A stretch of 64,000 bases of DNA from Planctobacterium sp047947135 (lineage in GTDB: Bacteria; Pseudomonadota; Gammaproteobacteria; Enterobacterales; Alteromonadaceae). The DNA is taken from positions 3,844,001 through 3,908,000 of the forward strand of contig CP170457.1 of assembly GCA_047947135.1 (NCBI GenBank), given 5' to 3'. The notes under the pieces were generated by a model. That model was not told the origin of the DNA, did not search any database, and worked only from the letters and a program-made list of their open reading frames with translations. Within the stretch, counting starts at the first letter, position 1. Each line of letters starts with the position of its first letter. This document shows positions 20,401-28,404 of this stretch, one piece after another. A program made the position numbers and the translations under genes.

Positions 20401-21292
20401 AGTCATCAATACCCTGCTGCGCAGCATGTGACTCAATTGCCGGGATCCAGCTTTGCCAAAACTCGGCGTTAACATGCTTGATGGTATCTACTCTGAATCC
20501 ATCGATCTTGAACTCTGAAACCCAGAATTTAAAAATATCTACCATGCCCTGTACTACCGCAGGATCTTCAGTATTCAAATCATCAAGACCAAAAAAATCA
20601 CCGTTAAGCGAAGATTCGCCTGCAAACGTGCTATCCCCCTGATTATGATAATAAGCAGGATCGTTTAACCACTCTGGTTGTTTGCTGTTTGCTTCGTTTG
20701 CCGGAATAAAAGGCGTATAAGGATTGCTTTGACTTTCTTCTTTACTGCGATAGGCACAACTTGTCAGTCCCGGTAGCAAGTTGCCTGCGCTATCGTGACA
20801 TTCCTCAAATTTAATGACATCCGCGGTATGATTGACCACCACATCAAAAAACACTTTGATTTTCTTCTTGTGGGCAGCCTTGATAAATTTGCGTAAATCT
20901 TTGTTGCTACCCCAGTGTGGATCGACCTGTGTAAAGTCCGTGCCCCAGTAGCCGTGGTATGCAGCCGTTTGGCCAATTACGGGTTTGTTTTTAAAGGGAG
21001 GAGAAATCCAAATGGCGTTGATGCCCATTTGCTTTAGGTAAGGCAGCTTTTTCTTTAGCCCCTTTAAGTCACCCCCATGATAAAAATGACTGTCCTGAGG
21101 GTCATAACCATGGGCTAGCCTGTCTCCCTGTATATCTCCCAGATCATTGTTGTTATCGCCATTATAAAAGCGGTCTGGCAGGACAAAATAAAAGACCAGA
21201 TCTTCGACATCCATACTGATTGCCGGACTTGATAGCAACGCCAGCGTAGAGAACACTGCTGCGCGAAAACAGGACTTAACGGTCATGAACAT
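14456..21292 (-). CDS. Giant secreted amylopullulanase with seven starch-binding modules
   Basis: 2278 aa. After a signal peptide (SCFRAAVFSTLALLSSPAIS) comes a GH13 alpha-amylase domain, about residues 27-540: FFDVVVNHTAD, nucleophile in GFRVDTIKH, acid/base in FIFGEAFDG, FASNHD. An Asp/Glu-rich linker (about 550-575) and a short beta domain follow. Five tandem modules of about 90 aa (713-1171) each start TVYF, contain a W-P-G and end in a GCY...W...SC pattern; they resemble CBM26-type starch-binding modules. Next is a type I pullulanase (about 1180-2090): WAPTAQSLQL, WGYDPHHF, VVYNHTSASG, AFRFDLMGH, YGEGWDFGE, VDKHDNETLW. Two further modules (about 2094-2278) close the protein. It would cut alpha-1,4 and alpha-1,6 links in starch or pullulan outside the cell. 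Start ATG at 21292 gives a good signal peptide; an upstream frame to 21334 does not. Confidence 0.93.
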   Translation of the reverse strand: MFMTVKSCFRAAVFSTLALLSSPAISMDVEDLVFYFVLPDRFYNGDNNNDLGDIQGDRLAHGYDPQDSHFYHGGDLKGLKKKLPYLKQMGINAIWISPPFKNKPVIGQTAAYHGYWGTDFTQVDPHWGSNKDLRKFIKAAHKKKIKVFFDVVVNHTADVIKFEECHDSAGNLLPGLTSCAYRSKEESQSNPYTPFIPANEANSKQPEWLNDPAYYHNQGDSTFAGESSLNGDFFGLDDLNTEDPAVVQGMVDIFKFWVSEFKIDGFRVDTIKHVNAEFWQSWIPAIESHAAQQGIDDFFIFGEAFDGLPANLAQFTRTAEFPSVLDFGLYYAVKDVIADTQGTDRLAWVFSQDDYYTHPDTDARQLMNFASNHDVGRIGHFIQQRFPGISDSEALQRTKLAQSLIMLSRGIPVYYYGDEQGFTGDGGDAGAREDMLASQVASYNDNNLIGTTATTADENFDKHHPVYRHIKRLSKLYKKHDALRHGPQFTRYSESEPGLLALSRYDENRNREYLVLFNTSTTDKTYVTEAMARKYKVLWPRPENNDEDDSEEDDDSEEEEGSEEDERDLDDDESERQTRIIRATNGLLEVAVPALDVVILRSKKSLTLPETVPDIGFTSLTDGQLVSGLQELHVSLTEASSAPMPLHRVHFAMRVGDGEFQSLGTDYNSDYRVFTDLSTIPDGTVITFRATVDNYGQQSNQTEVQVVKGLAEGMTVYFEKPESWESANIYWWNASPQSGTDWPGVAMERISGNWYQFQFEDGVTAANLIFNDGAGNQSTDLFREGNGCYQNAIWSDSCDIPEPALKVYFKKPDNWSQSVNVYFWEASPTPDTGWPGELMLDEGNGWFSYQFDVGTSSANLIFNDGSNQTDNLYRDADGCYVSGSWQDSCDTSAVEPGMTVYFQRPLNWNVPNVHYWYDGGATAWPGIEMNALGDDWFSLQLPDGVQAANMVINDKTDGSNGFQTADLYREGDGCYDLSTDQWTDTCATPGFTVYFQKPVNWDTANTYYWAPQPAGPTVDWPGDSMNALGEDWFSYQFPAGITAANLIFNNAGQPQTSDLYREGDGCYTLEGGWTDSCAVPQPGMTVYFYRPDGWGTNVNVYYWNADGSPAWPGVSMQSLGDGWYSYTFPVGVDNADLIFNDGQGSQTGDLQIADGGCYGEFGDYWRKSCITPDQAEDIAISNRAAHWLRQDTIAWQVQDSRATQIRLYHSATASLAIEQGMVTGSDGFISLTNFGPLSGELTAENPHLSHLSAWQLHDLTQVEDIIKSQLAVVALDENNIPLEATYVQIPRVLDDVFQFAGHPGVSYASGVPEITVWAPTAQSLQLILTDEQGNELSRYNATATVDGAWQFIGDASWDKQYYQFEIRVYHPVSNQIETLRVSDPYAVSVSENGRLAQILDLAGDPSLKPQGWDSIVKSLPVHADISLYEGHVRDFSQSDSTVPSEQRGKYLAFTNNGVAGATMSDGMAHLSGLQQVGLTHFHLLPVFDISSVNEAANQRIDLDSLFSDLCRVSAATEVQSRCAGAANDSIRAVLEDIKSTDATSADIQAIVAEMVNLDSFNWGYDPHHFNAPEGSYASQADGISRVREFREMVKALDEIGLKVVMDVVYNHTSASGLWDNSVLDKLVPGYYQRLNPVTGAVENSTCCDNTATEHRMMKRLMVDTLVHWAKYYKIDAFRFDLMGHIPKSAMQEAQAALASLTLANDGVDGANIYLYGEGWDFGEVAGGQRFEQATQFNMAGTGIGTFNDRIRSAVRGGNFTDSGRAQGWANGNEVYPTGVASGASSLNDQADRIRIGLAGNLQSYPFVDNGGFPNTGANYAGVGYTLDPQESVNYVDKHDNETLWDNTQAKLPDSMNADDRVRVHLLSNAIINFGQGVPFYQMGTDLLRSKSLDRNSYNSGDWFNKLDFSAQSNQWGAGLPPAQDNQSRWTTMADLINNGNIQVTPAQIQQAKTLFREQLAIRYSSPLFRLDSADDVIQRVGFHNTGPGQTPGVIAMSISDGICAGTDLDSNYDGVLVLFNADDQSVTINVPHTEGSQLHPVLSQGIDDVAKATVISGDSYIVPAHTAVVLVKPQSGPQGDYPCNPQVASENQPGTTVYFKKPVHWSEVRIYFWNTTAGNQTTNWPGESMTEIGDNWYAFQFNNGVSAANIIFNNNNGEQTADLYRDSDGCYEYDGGYWSDTCVLPGLTLSFLKPLHWSDDIHIHYWNAEGIPATSWPGVAMTSLGNNEFRFEMPDGVRATSLIFNDAATGTGEQTSDLYREQNGCYRFDEGSWSQSCY

Positions 21293-21716
21293 GATGGTTT
21301 TCCGAGTTATGCAATTCAAAGAAACGAGTGACAAATCCGTTGAAATTCAAACCACAATTGGTCGAAAACCGCACAGCGGACCGGCTGGAAAAAGTTAACA
21401 CTTTGTAAACTATTTACAATATGGCAACAGCCGACTTATACGTGTAAGAAAATAGAAACAGAAGGCATGAATAACAGTAAACATCTGTTTTATATGCTAT
21501 TTACGAATCTATAAAAGACATATTATGCGAATTTAATTTTTCAATACATACGTTTGCAATGAACACCTCTTAATCGTCACAGAGCCTTGATGCTTGCTTA
21601 AGTATTCTCAAAAAAGACATTTTGTAGTTGAATTACAACTTAGGTCCTGTTGAACTTCGCAATCAAAGTTCAACAATCCCTCAGACAATGCACTCTGGAG
21701 AACAATTATTTGGTAT
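21293..21716. other. Divergent intergenic region, amylopullulanase / GIY-YIG gene
   Basis: AT-rich, no gene. Holds the palindrome at 21403-21419 and, in the leader of the plus-strand gene, a perfect 10-bp inverted repeat TGTTGAACTT / AAGTTCAACA (21648-21657, 21666-21675, 8-nt loop). A smaller AGTTG-AATTA-CAACT repeat lies just before it, around 21626-21640. Confidence 0.6.
21403..21419. promoter_or_regulatory. Operator-like palindrome upstream of amylopullulanase
   Basis: TTGTAAA-CTA-TTTACAA is a perfect 7+3+7 palindrome 111 bp before the amylopullulanase start codon. Its symmetry and position suggest a repressor or activator site. The regulator is unknown. Confidence 0.5.
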
Positions 21717-21950
21717 GTGTACCTCATTCGGGTAACGGAACAGAACGCACTTTACTGCGGCATAACCACTGACGTTGACCGACGCCTGGAGCAACATAAA
21801 AGTGCGAAAGGGGCCAAATGGTTCAGGGGCAAATCTAACCTGAGATTAGTTTGGCAACAAACCTGTGCGGATAGAGCCGAGGCCAGTCGATTGGAAGCGC
21901 AGATCAAAGCGCTGAGTAAACAACAAAAAGAAGCGCTAGTGCGACAATAG
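21717..21950 (+). CDS. GIY-YIG nuclease-family protein (YhbQ/UPF0213 type)
   Basis: Small single-domain GIY-YIG protein: VYLIR, then LYCGITTDVDRRLEQHKSAK, KGAKWFRGK and the conserved glutamate in SRLEAQIK. Relatives are DNA nucleases of unclear cellular role. The GTG at 21717 leaves only VYLIR at the front, whereas family members begin a few residues earlier with W-x-VYLIR. The frame continues upstream as I-I-W-Y, and GGAG at 21697-21700 is well placed for an ATT start at 21705 or 21708. So the true start may be a rare ATT codon, adding three or four residues. Confidence 0.82.
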   Translation: MYLIRVTEQNALYCGITTDVDRRLEQHKSAKGAKWFRGKSNLRLVWQQTCADRAEASRLEAQIKALSKQQKEALVRQ

Positions 21951-22071
21951 CGCCCTGTAATTGTCTCCTCGCAGCGGCTGCGCTGGGCGGTTGCGGTGGG
22001 CGGTTACGGTGGATAACTACCGTGTTATCTAAGTGAATAACACAACACCACAATCAACTTATTAGCGATAG

Positions 22072-22533
22072 CTACTTTTTCTCACTGACCCAAACCGTGA
22101 TCGTCCCCTGCACAACTATATTGTCTGACGTATCATAGGCCGTGACTTTGACATCCAGATTCCCTGGTTTCCAGGCATCATCTGGCACCTCTGCTACACA
22201 GCGTATATCAGTAGGAGCTTTGGCTGGATATTCAACCGTCATGCCTTTGGGGATCCAGCGCAGCGATTTGGGAATAGACGCTTCGCACATAAAACCCATC
22301 GCCATCTCAAGGCCATTGCAAATGGCGATGACATGCGCCGTACCTATATGATTTTGCACTATCTTGCGCTTTTTAAAGCTCACTTCACAGCGATTAGGCT
22401 GCAATTGGGTAACTAAAGGAGAAATCGTTGAAAAATAAGGAGCCTTTCGTGCTACAAACCAACTGAATAATTGGCGTCCAAAGGGGAAAGATAAAAACTG
22501 CTTATAGGTTTTTAATACATAATTATCACTCAT
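22072..22533 (-). CDS. DUF4442 / hotdog-fold thioesterase-like protein
   Basis: 153 aa. The segment NHIGTAHVIAICNGLEMAMG matches the catalytic-helix region of PaaI-like hotdog proteins in the DUF4442 group, which are presumed acyl-CoA or acyl-ACP thioesterases; substrate unknown. No signal peptide. I prefer the second ATG (22533), which has CAGG 6 nt upstream, over the one at 22539. Monocistronic in appearance. Confidence 0.8.
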   Translation of the reverse strand: MSDNYVLKTYKQFLSFPFGRQLFSWFVARKAPYFSTISPLVTQLQPNRCEVSFKKRKIVQNHIGTAHVIAICNGLEMAMGFMCEASIPKSLRWIPKGMTVEYPAKAPTDIRCVAEVPDDAWKPGNLDVKVTAYDTSDNIVVQGTITVWVSEKK

Positions 22534-22734
22534 GCTCATCCTGCTCTGACAAAATTGCTAAGATATTACATTAAACAGATTACCCCTCGCGAGGAGAAAA
22601 ATATATTGTCTATTTCAGGGCTTAGGGTACTTTCCCTGCCGTATCCAACAAGTTAGAGTTAAGTTTATCAGGGTGAAAGCCTAAACTTGCCACGCTAGGC
22701 ATAAGCCCCATTAAACAGGAAAGAATTCGAATAC

Positions 22735-23355
22735 ATGTTGCAATTGCAAAGCGCCAGAACCATAAAATGGCGGGCCGTTATCGCTGAGTCCACCTTTATA
22801 GGTGCCAGTATCCTGCTGGCATTCGCCCTGCAGGACTGGGACGAAGCCAAAGATATCGAAGAACGCACCCAAATAGCACTATGCAACGTCAGATCCGAGC
22901 TGGCATTCAACCGAATTCTTATTCAGCAAGACTACATTCCAAGACAAAAAGGCTTTTTAGCGACGCTACGAGCAGCGATGGCCATGTCCAGCCAACCAAA
23001 ACAGACAAAACAAGTGACCACTAATCTGCAGCAGATGCTGGTGCAGGAGTCTCTACGTTACTCCGCGTGGACTCTGGCCGGGGAATCCGGTTATTTGCTC
23101 CATGCTAATTTTGAATTGGCAACTGAAATAGGCGCACTTATCGACTTTCAGGGCGACAGCTATCAACCCATTATCAATCGTATCAATGAGGCGGTATTCG
23201 ATCGCAGCAGAGAGCTTAGTGATGACCCCTTTGAGTCTTACCTGCACCTAAGTAGCATGATTGACGAGTGGGTAGCACAAACCGAATATCTGGAGCAGAA
23301 ATACGAATCCCTGTTTCATCGGGAGGATTTTATCAATCTGGAATGTGAAAATTAG
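22735..23355 (+). CDS. Hypothetical inner-membrane-anchored protein
   Basis: 206 aa with one N-terminal membrane segment (about residues 17-33, ESTFIGASILLAFALQDW) followed by a mostly helical, charged soluble domain. The ES-x-FI-x-ASILLA-x-A pattern recurs in a family of unnamed membrane-anchored proteins in marine bacteria. No catalytic motif was seen. The function is unknown. The start ATG has only a distant AGGA. Confidence 0.65.
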   Translation: MLQLQSARTIKWRAVIAESTFIGASILLAFALQDWDEAKDIEERTQIALCNVRSELAFNRILIQQDYIPRQKGFLATLRAAMAMSSQPKQTKQVTTNLQQMLVQESLRYSAWTLAGESGYLLHANFELATEIGALIDFQGDSYQPIINRINEAVFDRSRELSDDPFESYLHLSSMIDEWVAQTEYLEQKYESLFHREDFINLECEN

Positions 23356-23476
23356 GCTGACCACAATTTTGTAGCCGGTGCAGCGCACCCTGAATCAATT
23401 GCCAGCACTCAGACTACGTCTATCTCACCACACCGAGACACTTCTATGTTGACTTGTCAGATATACTGCAAACGAT

Positions 23477-23743
23477 TCAATCAAATTGCCAACGAACAAA
23501 AAAATTGTACAACGGCGTAATGAGCAAACCAATGCCAAACCCGACAACGGCGAACATGACCGGCATACCGAGCAGTGCAAGAAACGCCAGTGCCGTCCCC
23601 ATATTCAGTCCGCCTGTCGTGTACCAATCATAAATAACGCCGCCAAAAGCATAAAAAACGGCAACCAGCAAACCAATACATGCCATAACGATGGCCTGTT
23701 GCGTAGCTAAAGCCAATGGCCTCATCCGACTTAAACGCAGCAT
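23477..23743 (-). CDS. Small two-helix membrane protein, unknown
   Basis: 88 aa, rich in Gly, Ala and hydrophobic residues, with membrane segments at about residues 17-37 and 48-80. Either the first Met or the Met at position 7 could be the start. No motif of known function and no clear partner gene. Confidence 0.6.
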   Translation of the reverse strand: MLRLSRMRPLALATQQAIVMACIGLLVAVFYAFGGVIYDWYTTGGLNMGTALAFLALLGMPVMFAVVGFGIGLLITPLYNFFVRWQFD

Positions 23744-23964
23744 AAAACACCCGACTTGTTGTCAACTGACCAATTAGAGTGCCAATTTGTGCAGTGGTTC
23801 GATTTTTTCACAAGCAGATATAGCAACAAAAATAACAAAGCGACAACCATTTTACTTGGGTATGAAATTTACGCCAGTTGCCCCCAATGTCTATCTTAAG
23901 GTGCCTATCCTTTGAATATTTGGTAAATTAGCCCTCTTAGAAGTTAATACAAGAAACGGAATTC

Positions 23965-26900
23965 ATGAAACCTGTAGTACCATTTTTAGCCTTTGCAGCC
24001 TGCCTATTATTGCTCGCCCCCTTTTCATATGCTGATGCCCAGTATCAATATTCAGCGACGCCAAACTGGGTGGAAGTGAGATCACTGAACACTAGTATAG
24101 ATGTTCCGGAAGATACAATATCCGATGGTGTTTTTTACCGAATTGTAGACGACCAAATTAAGATAAATACCGAAGGTACTAGAAACCACTATTTACGTTT
24201 CGCGCAGACCGTGGCAAACCCAAAAGGACTTAATGACAGTTCTCAAATCGAGATAAACTTCGATCCCAACTATGAATCTCTCCTCATTCACGACATCAGT
24301 GTCTACAGAAATGGCAAACAATTAGACAGGTATGAAACTGCCGACATTTCTGTATTTTACAGTGAGAGTGAAGTTGAGCAGCGGATATATAACGGAAAAG
24401 TAACATTCAGCGCAATTTTGAAAGATGTGATTGTTGGAGACACGGTTGATTACAGTTACACCATCATTGGGGCTAATCCGGTTTACAAAGGACTGTTTAG
24501 CACGTCAAGAACCTTGGTTTGGGGTGTTCCTGTTCAAGATCAGTATCACAGAGTACTGTGGGGCAAGCCAACTCCAGTCTTCGTTGAGCAGCGAAATGGT
24601 TCATTTCCAATCAGCGAACGGGAAATTGGAAGTTACCGGGAGTACAGTATTCATGTAAATTCGGCTCAACCAAACAGATTTTCCGGTCAGTCCCCCGCCT
24701 GGCACTTACCGAACCCTACCATATACTACTCAGAAACACAGACATGGAAAGACGTAAACAACTGGGCTCTTAAGCTCTACGCTGACTTGGGTCTGAACAT
24801 GGAAGTCAAGCGTGTCGCGGAAACGATTAGCCAGCAAAGTGCAGACCCAAAACAACAACTGGTTTTGGCACTTGCGTTCGTACAACAGAATATTCGTTAT
24901 GTCGGAGTTCAATTAGGCGAGAATTCTCATTTACCTACGCCAGCATCTGAAACTTTGGCGCAAAAATACGGGGACTGTAAAGACAAAACAGTTTTACTGC
25001 TTGCGATAATTAAAGAGCTTGGATTAACCGGATATCCAGCTTTAGTTGAAACAGATATAGGTCAATCACTTACCCAAATCCAACCTTCTATTTCGAGGTT
25101 TGACCACGTATTAGTTAACGCAGTTGTAGATGGAGTTAATTATTGGTTAGACCCAACCATGTCGAATCAGGTGGGCCCTCTGGAGAACCTGTATCAGCCA
25201 GACTTCGGGTATGCGCTTGTTGTCAAGCCTGGTGAAGACTCATTGACCGACATGAATGCATCAGAAGTATCTGAAATTCAAATTGAAGAAAATTATACTA
25301 TTCCTGAAAAAGTTGAAGATCCAGCGACCTTTATCGTCAAAACAAATTATTTAGGTTTGGAAGCTCAACGTATCTTATCCAGAGTTCAAAATGATGGAAA
25401 AGAAAGTGTTCGCAAAGATTATTTGGAATATTATCAGCGTTCTTTTCCTGAGACCAACAGTACTGCACCTCTTGAAATCGCGATTGATGAATCCACTGGA
25501 AATGTATCACTCACAGAATTGTATGAAATAAGCAGTATTTTCACAGAGGCTCAAGAAGGCTATGAAATTGACTTTTATGCCTCTGATATTCGCAATGAGC
25601 TCGCAGAACCAGAGGTAATTAATCGCAACACCCCATTTGCTTTGAATCATCCGAAAAACATAACGAACCGATTTAATCTGGCATTCGAAGAAGATGGTTG
25701 GACATTTGATAATGAGAGCTTTGCCGAGGAAAGTGCATATTTCTCTTACACTGCGTCAGTTAAATTTGAAAATAACCTGCTCACCCTGGAGTACGTTTAT
25801 GAATCGAAACAGGATTTTGTCCCACACGACGAAATTAAAGATTACCTGGACGCGCGCGATAGAGTGCTAAACAATTCTTCTTATGGCATTTTGAAGTACA
25901 AAAAAAATAATGACGCATCAACCAAAGAGCCTGGCATTGACGCTCAGGCGTCAGATAAAGAGCCTGAGCCTCTTGATGATGAAACTACTTATTTGATTTG
26001 GTATTTGCTAGCTGCTGTTATCTTTTTTTGCCTAATGTTAATCGACTGGCGACTATTCACATCATCCAGGCAAGATGGCGAATCCATGTTGTTCCAACCA
26101 GTTTCTCTAACGAAGTTCTATGTTTTAAGTTTTATTACTTTTGGCCTGTACTGTAGTTACTGGATGTACAGAAACTGGTTACTGCTTGAGAAAAAAGAAA
26201 AAACCGGTCGCTGGCCCATTGCGCGAGGCATATTTTCTCTGTTCTGGTTATACCCCTTGTATGAAAAATTAGCTGAATATCGACCCAATACGGCAGATGG
26301 TAAACCTCTATTTTCTAAGAAAGTAGCTGGGCTACTTGCTCTTTCCTACTTTGCTTTGAGTATTGCCACAAACCTGGTAGACAATATTACGTTGCTACTA
26401 TCGACAACAGTACTTATCCCCCTGACTTTTTTACCGTTTATCCACCATATCAATAGCCTTAACTCCAGAGAACACGAGGATTACATCACTGGCTCAAAAG
26501 TGGGATTTCGTCATGTACTCATTGGCCTGGTATTCATCCCAATCATAGCAATATGTGTGACAGGAGTTACCTACCTAACGCCAAGAAGTCATGTCATAGA
26601 AGGGAGTAAATTGTGGTTTCACGACAAAAAGTTTATGCAACGCAAAAGAGTCGTTTCGGCATCTGAAAACATACAATACTTCTACAGCGATGCCCTTTTA
26701 TCGATACGATACGATGGTAATGGTTTTACCGAGCAAAGAGTTTTTTCATATTGGCGAGACGAGGAAAATGTTTTCACTTCCGCATTTGCTACTTACGACG
26801 CCATAAAAGATATTAAAGTCGAATACGCCAAAAACGATGACGAAAACACGGTGGTAACGGTAGTCAGAAAAGATAATACAGATTTTTTGTTATTTGTTTC

Positions 26901-26979
26901 ACCAATAAGCAGTAAAGACAGAATCTTTACTAAAGCACTGCTAGACAATTGGAATGCAAATAAAGTAGCCAACCAATAG
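23965..26979 (+). CDS. DUF3857/transglutaminase-like protein with C-terminal membrane domain
   Basis: 1004 aa. A signal peptide (about 1-24) leads into a DUF3857-type domain, then a transglutaminase-like core with the Cys in YGDCKDK, the His in FDHVLV and the Asp in WLDPT, an intact C-H-D triad. From about residue 670 the protein becomes membrane-embedded: one helix, then a cytoplasmic SLTKFYVLSFITFGLYCSYW element that recalls DUF4234, several more helices, and a C-terminal soluble tail. The N-terminal part would face the periplasm. Substrate unknown; proteases and cross-linkers share this fold. The fusion to a DUF4234-like membrane part is unusual to my knowledge. Confidence 0.82.
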   Translation: MKPVVPFLAFAACLLLLAPFSYADAQYQYSATPNWVEVRSLNTSIDVPEDTISDGVFYRIVDDQIKINTEGTRNHYLRFAQTVANPKGLNDSSQIEINFDPNYESLLIHDISVYRNGKQLDRYETADISVFYSESEVEQRIYNGKVTFSAILKDVIVGDTVDYSYTIIGANPVYKGLFSTSRTLVWGVPVQDQYHRVLWGKPTPVFVEQRNGSFPISEREIGSYREYSIHVNSAQPNRFSGQSPAWHLPNPTIYYSETQTWKDVNNWALKLYADLGLNMEVKRVAETISQQSADPKQQLVLALAFVQQNIRYVGVQLGENSHLPTPASETLAQKYGDCKDKTVLLLAIIKELGLTGYPALVETDIGQSLTQIQPSISRFDHVLVNAVVDGVNYWLDPTMSNQVGPLENLYQPDFGYALVVKPGEDSLTDMNASEVSEIQIEENYTIPEKVEDPATFIVKTNYLGLEAQRILSRVQNDGKESVRKDYLEYYQRSFPETNSTAPLEIAIDESTGNVSLTELYEISSIFTEAQEGYEIDFYASDIRNELAEPEVINRNTPFALNHPKNITNRFNLAFEEDGWTFDNESFAEESAYFSYTASVKFENNLLTLEYVYESKQDFVPHDEIKDYLDARDRVLNNSSYGILKYKKNNDASTKEPGIDAQASDKEPEPLDDETTYLIWYLLAAVIFFCLMLIDWRLFTSSRQDGESMLFQPVSLTKFYVLSFITFGLYCSYWMYRNWLLLEKKEKTGRWPIARGIFSLFWLYPLYEKLAEYRPNTADGKPLFSKKVAGLLALSYFALSIATNLVDNITLLLSTTVLIPLTFLPFIHHINSLNSREHEDYITGSKVGFRHVLIGLVFIPIIAICVTGVTYLTPRSHVIEGSKLWFHDKKFMQRKRVVSASENIQYFYSDALLSIRYDGNGFTEQRVFSYWRDEENVFTSAFATYDAIKDIKVEYAKNDDENTVVTVVRKDNTDFLLFVSPISSKDRIFTKALLDNWNANKVANQ

Positions 26980-27171
26980 TGGGTTCGCGGGTATTGTTCG
27001 CCATTTGGGCGTCCCAGAATGCCTTGAGATTACAATTATGCACACTGTCAAAAACACCAAAAAATGAAACAAGTCTTGCGCTTAGAGTTGAACTTTTGAA
27101 TGATGTAACCTACACAGTAAATGGAATAAGCCTGATCAACGCTGTCAAAAGCAAACAATAAGTTAAGCCGC

Positions 27172-28404
27172 ATGCCCTTAAGAATGTTAAAACGGTTCAA
27201 AGACGTCAGAGAAGTCAGCCGCACTCTGGCATCACCGTTATCGGAAGCAGATGCACAAATTCAGTCGATGGAAGACGCCAGTCCGGCAAAGTGGCACCTG
27301 GCTCATACGTCGTGGTTTTTTGAAACCTTAATTCTGATCCCTTATTACAAAGGGTATGAACCCTTCAATCAACAATACCAATATTTGTTTAACTCCTATT
27401 ACAATGGCATTGGTAAACAGTTTTGTAGAGCATCCAGAGGGATGTTGTCGCGCCCCAGTATGACCGAGGTAATGCATTATCGACAACATGTGGATAACCA
27501 TATGTGCGAATTGCTTGAAAGTTCGCCCGATGATCAGTGTATTTGGTTAACCAACTTAGGCACTCACCATGAGCAGCAACACCAGGAGTTGCTATTAACG
27601 GATGTCAAGCACGCTTTTTCTCAGAATCCACTGTACCCGCGTTATCGCGAACTCGCCGTAGGCAATGATACTGAAAGCCAACTGACTTGGATAAATGTTG
27701 ATGAAGGAATTTTTGAAATAGGGACAGACCTTAGGGATTTTGCCTTTGATAACGAATCGCCAAAACACAAGGTTTACCTGCATAACTACGCGCTTTCAAA
27801 TCGTTTAGTCACGAATGCTGAATACCTGAAATTCATTGAAGATGGCGGCTATCAAACGCCCCAATTATGGTTATCTGATGGCTGGGCTCAGGTCCAAAAC
27901 AATAATCAGGATTTACCTATATACTGGCAACAAAACGACAGCGGTGAATACCAACAGTTCACTCTGGGAGGCTTGCGGCCTGTAATGATGAATCAGCCGG
28001 TCACTCATCTTAACTATTATGAAGCTGATGCCTATGCTCGATGGTGTGGTGCCAGGTTGCCCAGCGAATTTGAATGGGAAGTCGCAGCTGCAAATCTATC
28101 AATTGACGGCCCATTTTTAACACTGGATAGGTTGCATCCATACGCGACTCAAGGAACTGGACTGGTGCAAATGTTCGGCCAATGTTGGCAATGGACGTCC
28201 AGCGCTTATTCAGCGTACCCCGGTTACACACCGTTTTCTGGGGCCGTTGGCGAATACAATGGAAAATTCATGAGCGGTCAACAAGTGTTACGTGGTGGTT
28301 CCTGTGTGACACCTGAGTCTTCATATCGTCTGACTTATAGAAACTTTTTCTATCCTCACCAGGCCTGGCAATTCACCGGAATAAGGTTGGCAAAAACACA
28401 ATGA
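27172..28404 (+). CDS. egtB: Ergothioneine biosynthesis protein EgtB (sulfoxide synthase)
   Basis: Non-heme iron enzyme that joins a thiol donor to hercynine with O2. The N-terminal DinB-like domain has the ligand motifs WHLAHTSWFFE and HHEQQHQELL; the C-terminal formylglycine-generating-enzyme-like domain ends GGSCVTPESSYRLTYRNFF and FTGIRLA. 410 aa. Overlaps egtD by 4 bp (ATGA), so the two form an operon. As in other proteobacterial pairs no egtA, egtC or egtE is adjacent. Confidence 0.94.
   Translation: MPLRMLKRFKDVREVSRTLASPLSEADAQIQSMEDASPAKWHLAHTSWFFETLILIPYYKGYEPFNQQYQYLFNSYYNGIGKQFCRASRGMLSRPSMTEVMHYRQHVDNHMCELLESSPDDQCIWLTNLGTHHEQQHQELLLTDVKHAFSQNPLYPRYRELAVGNDTESQLTWINVDEGIFEIGTDLRDFAFDNESPKHKVYLHNYALSNRLVTNAEYLKFIEDGGYQTPQLWLSDGWAQVQNNNQDLPIYWQQNDSGEYQQFTLGGLRPVMMNQPVTHLNYYEADAYARWCGARLPSEFEWEVAAANLSIDGPFLTLDRLHPYATQGTGLVQMFGQCWQWTSSAYSAYPGYTPFSGAVGEYNGKFMSGQQVLRGGSCVTPESSYRLTYRNFFYPHQAWQFTGIRLAKTQ

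Noticed and set aside
26979..27161. 60-codon ORF between the DUF3857 gene and egtB
   Set aside because: No ribosome site, starts inside the preceding stop region, no family resemblance; could be a relic but cannot be supported.
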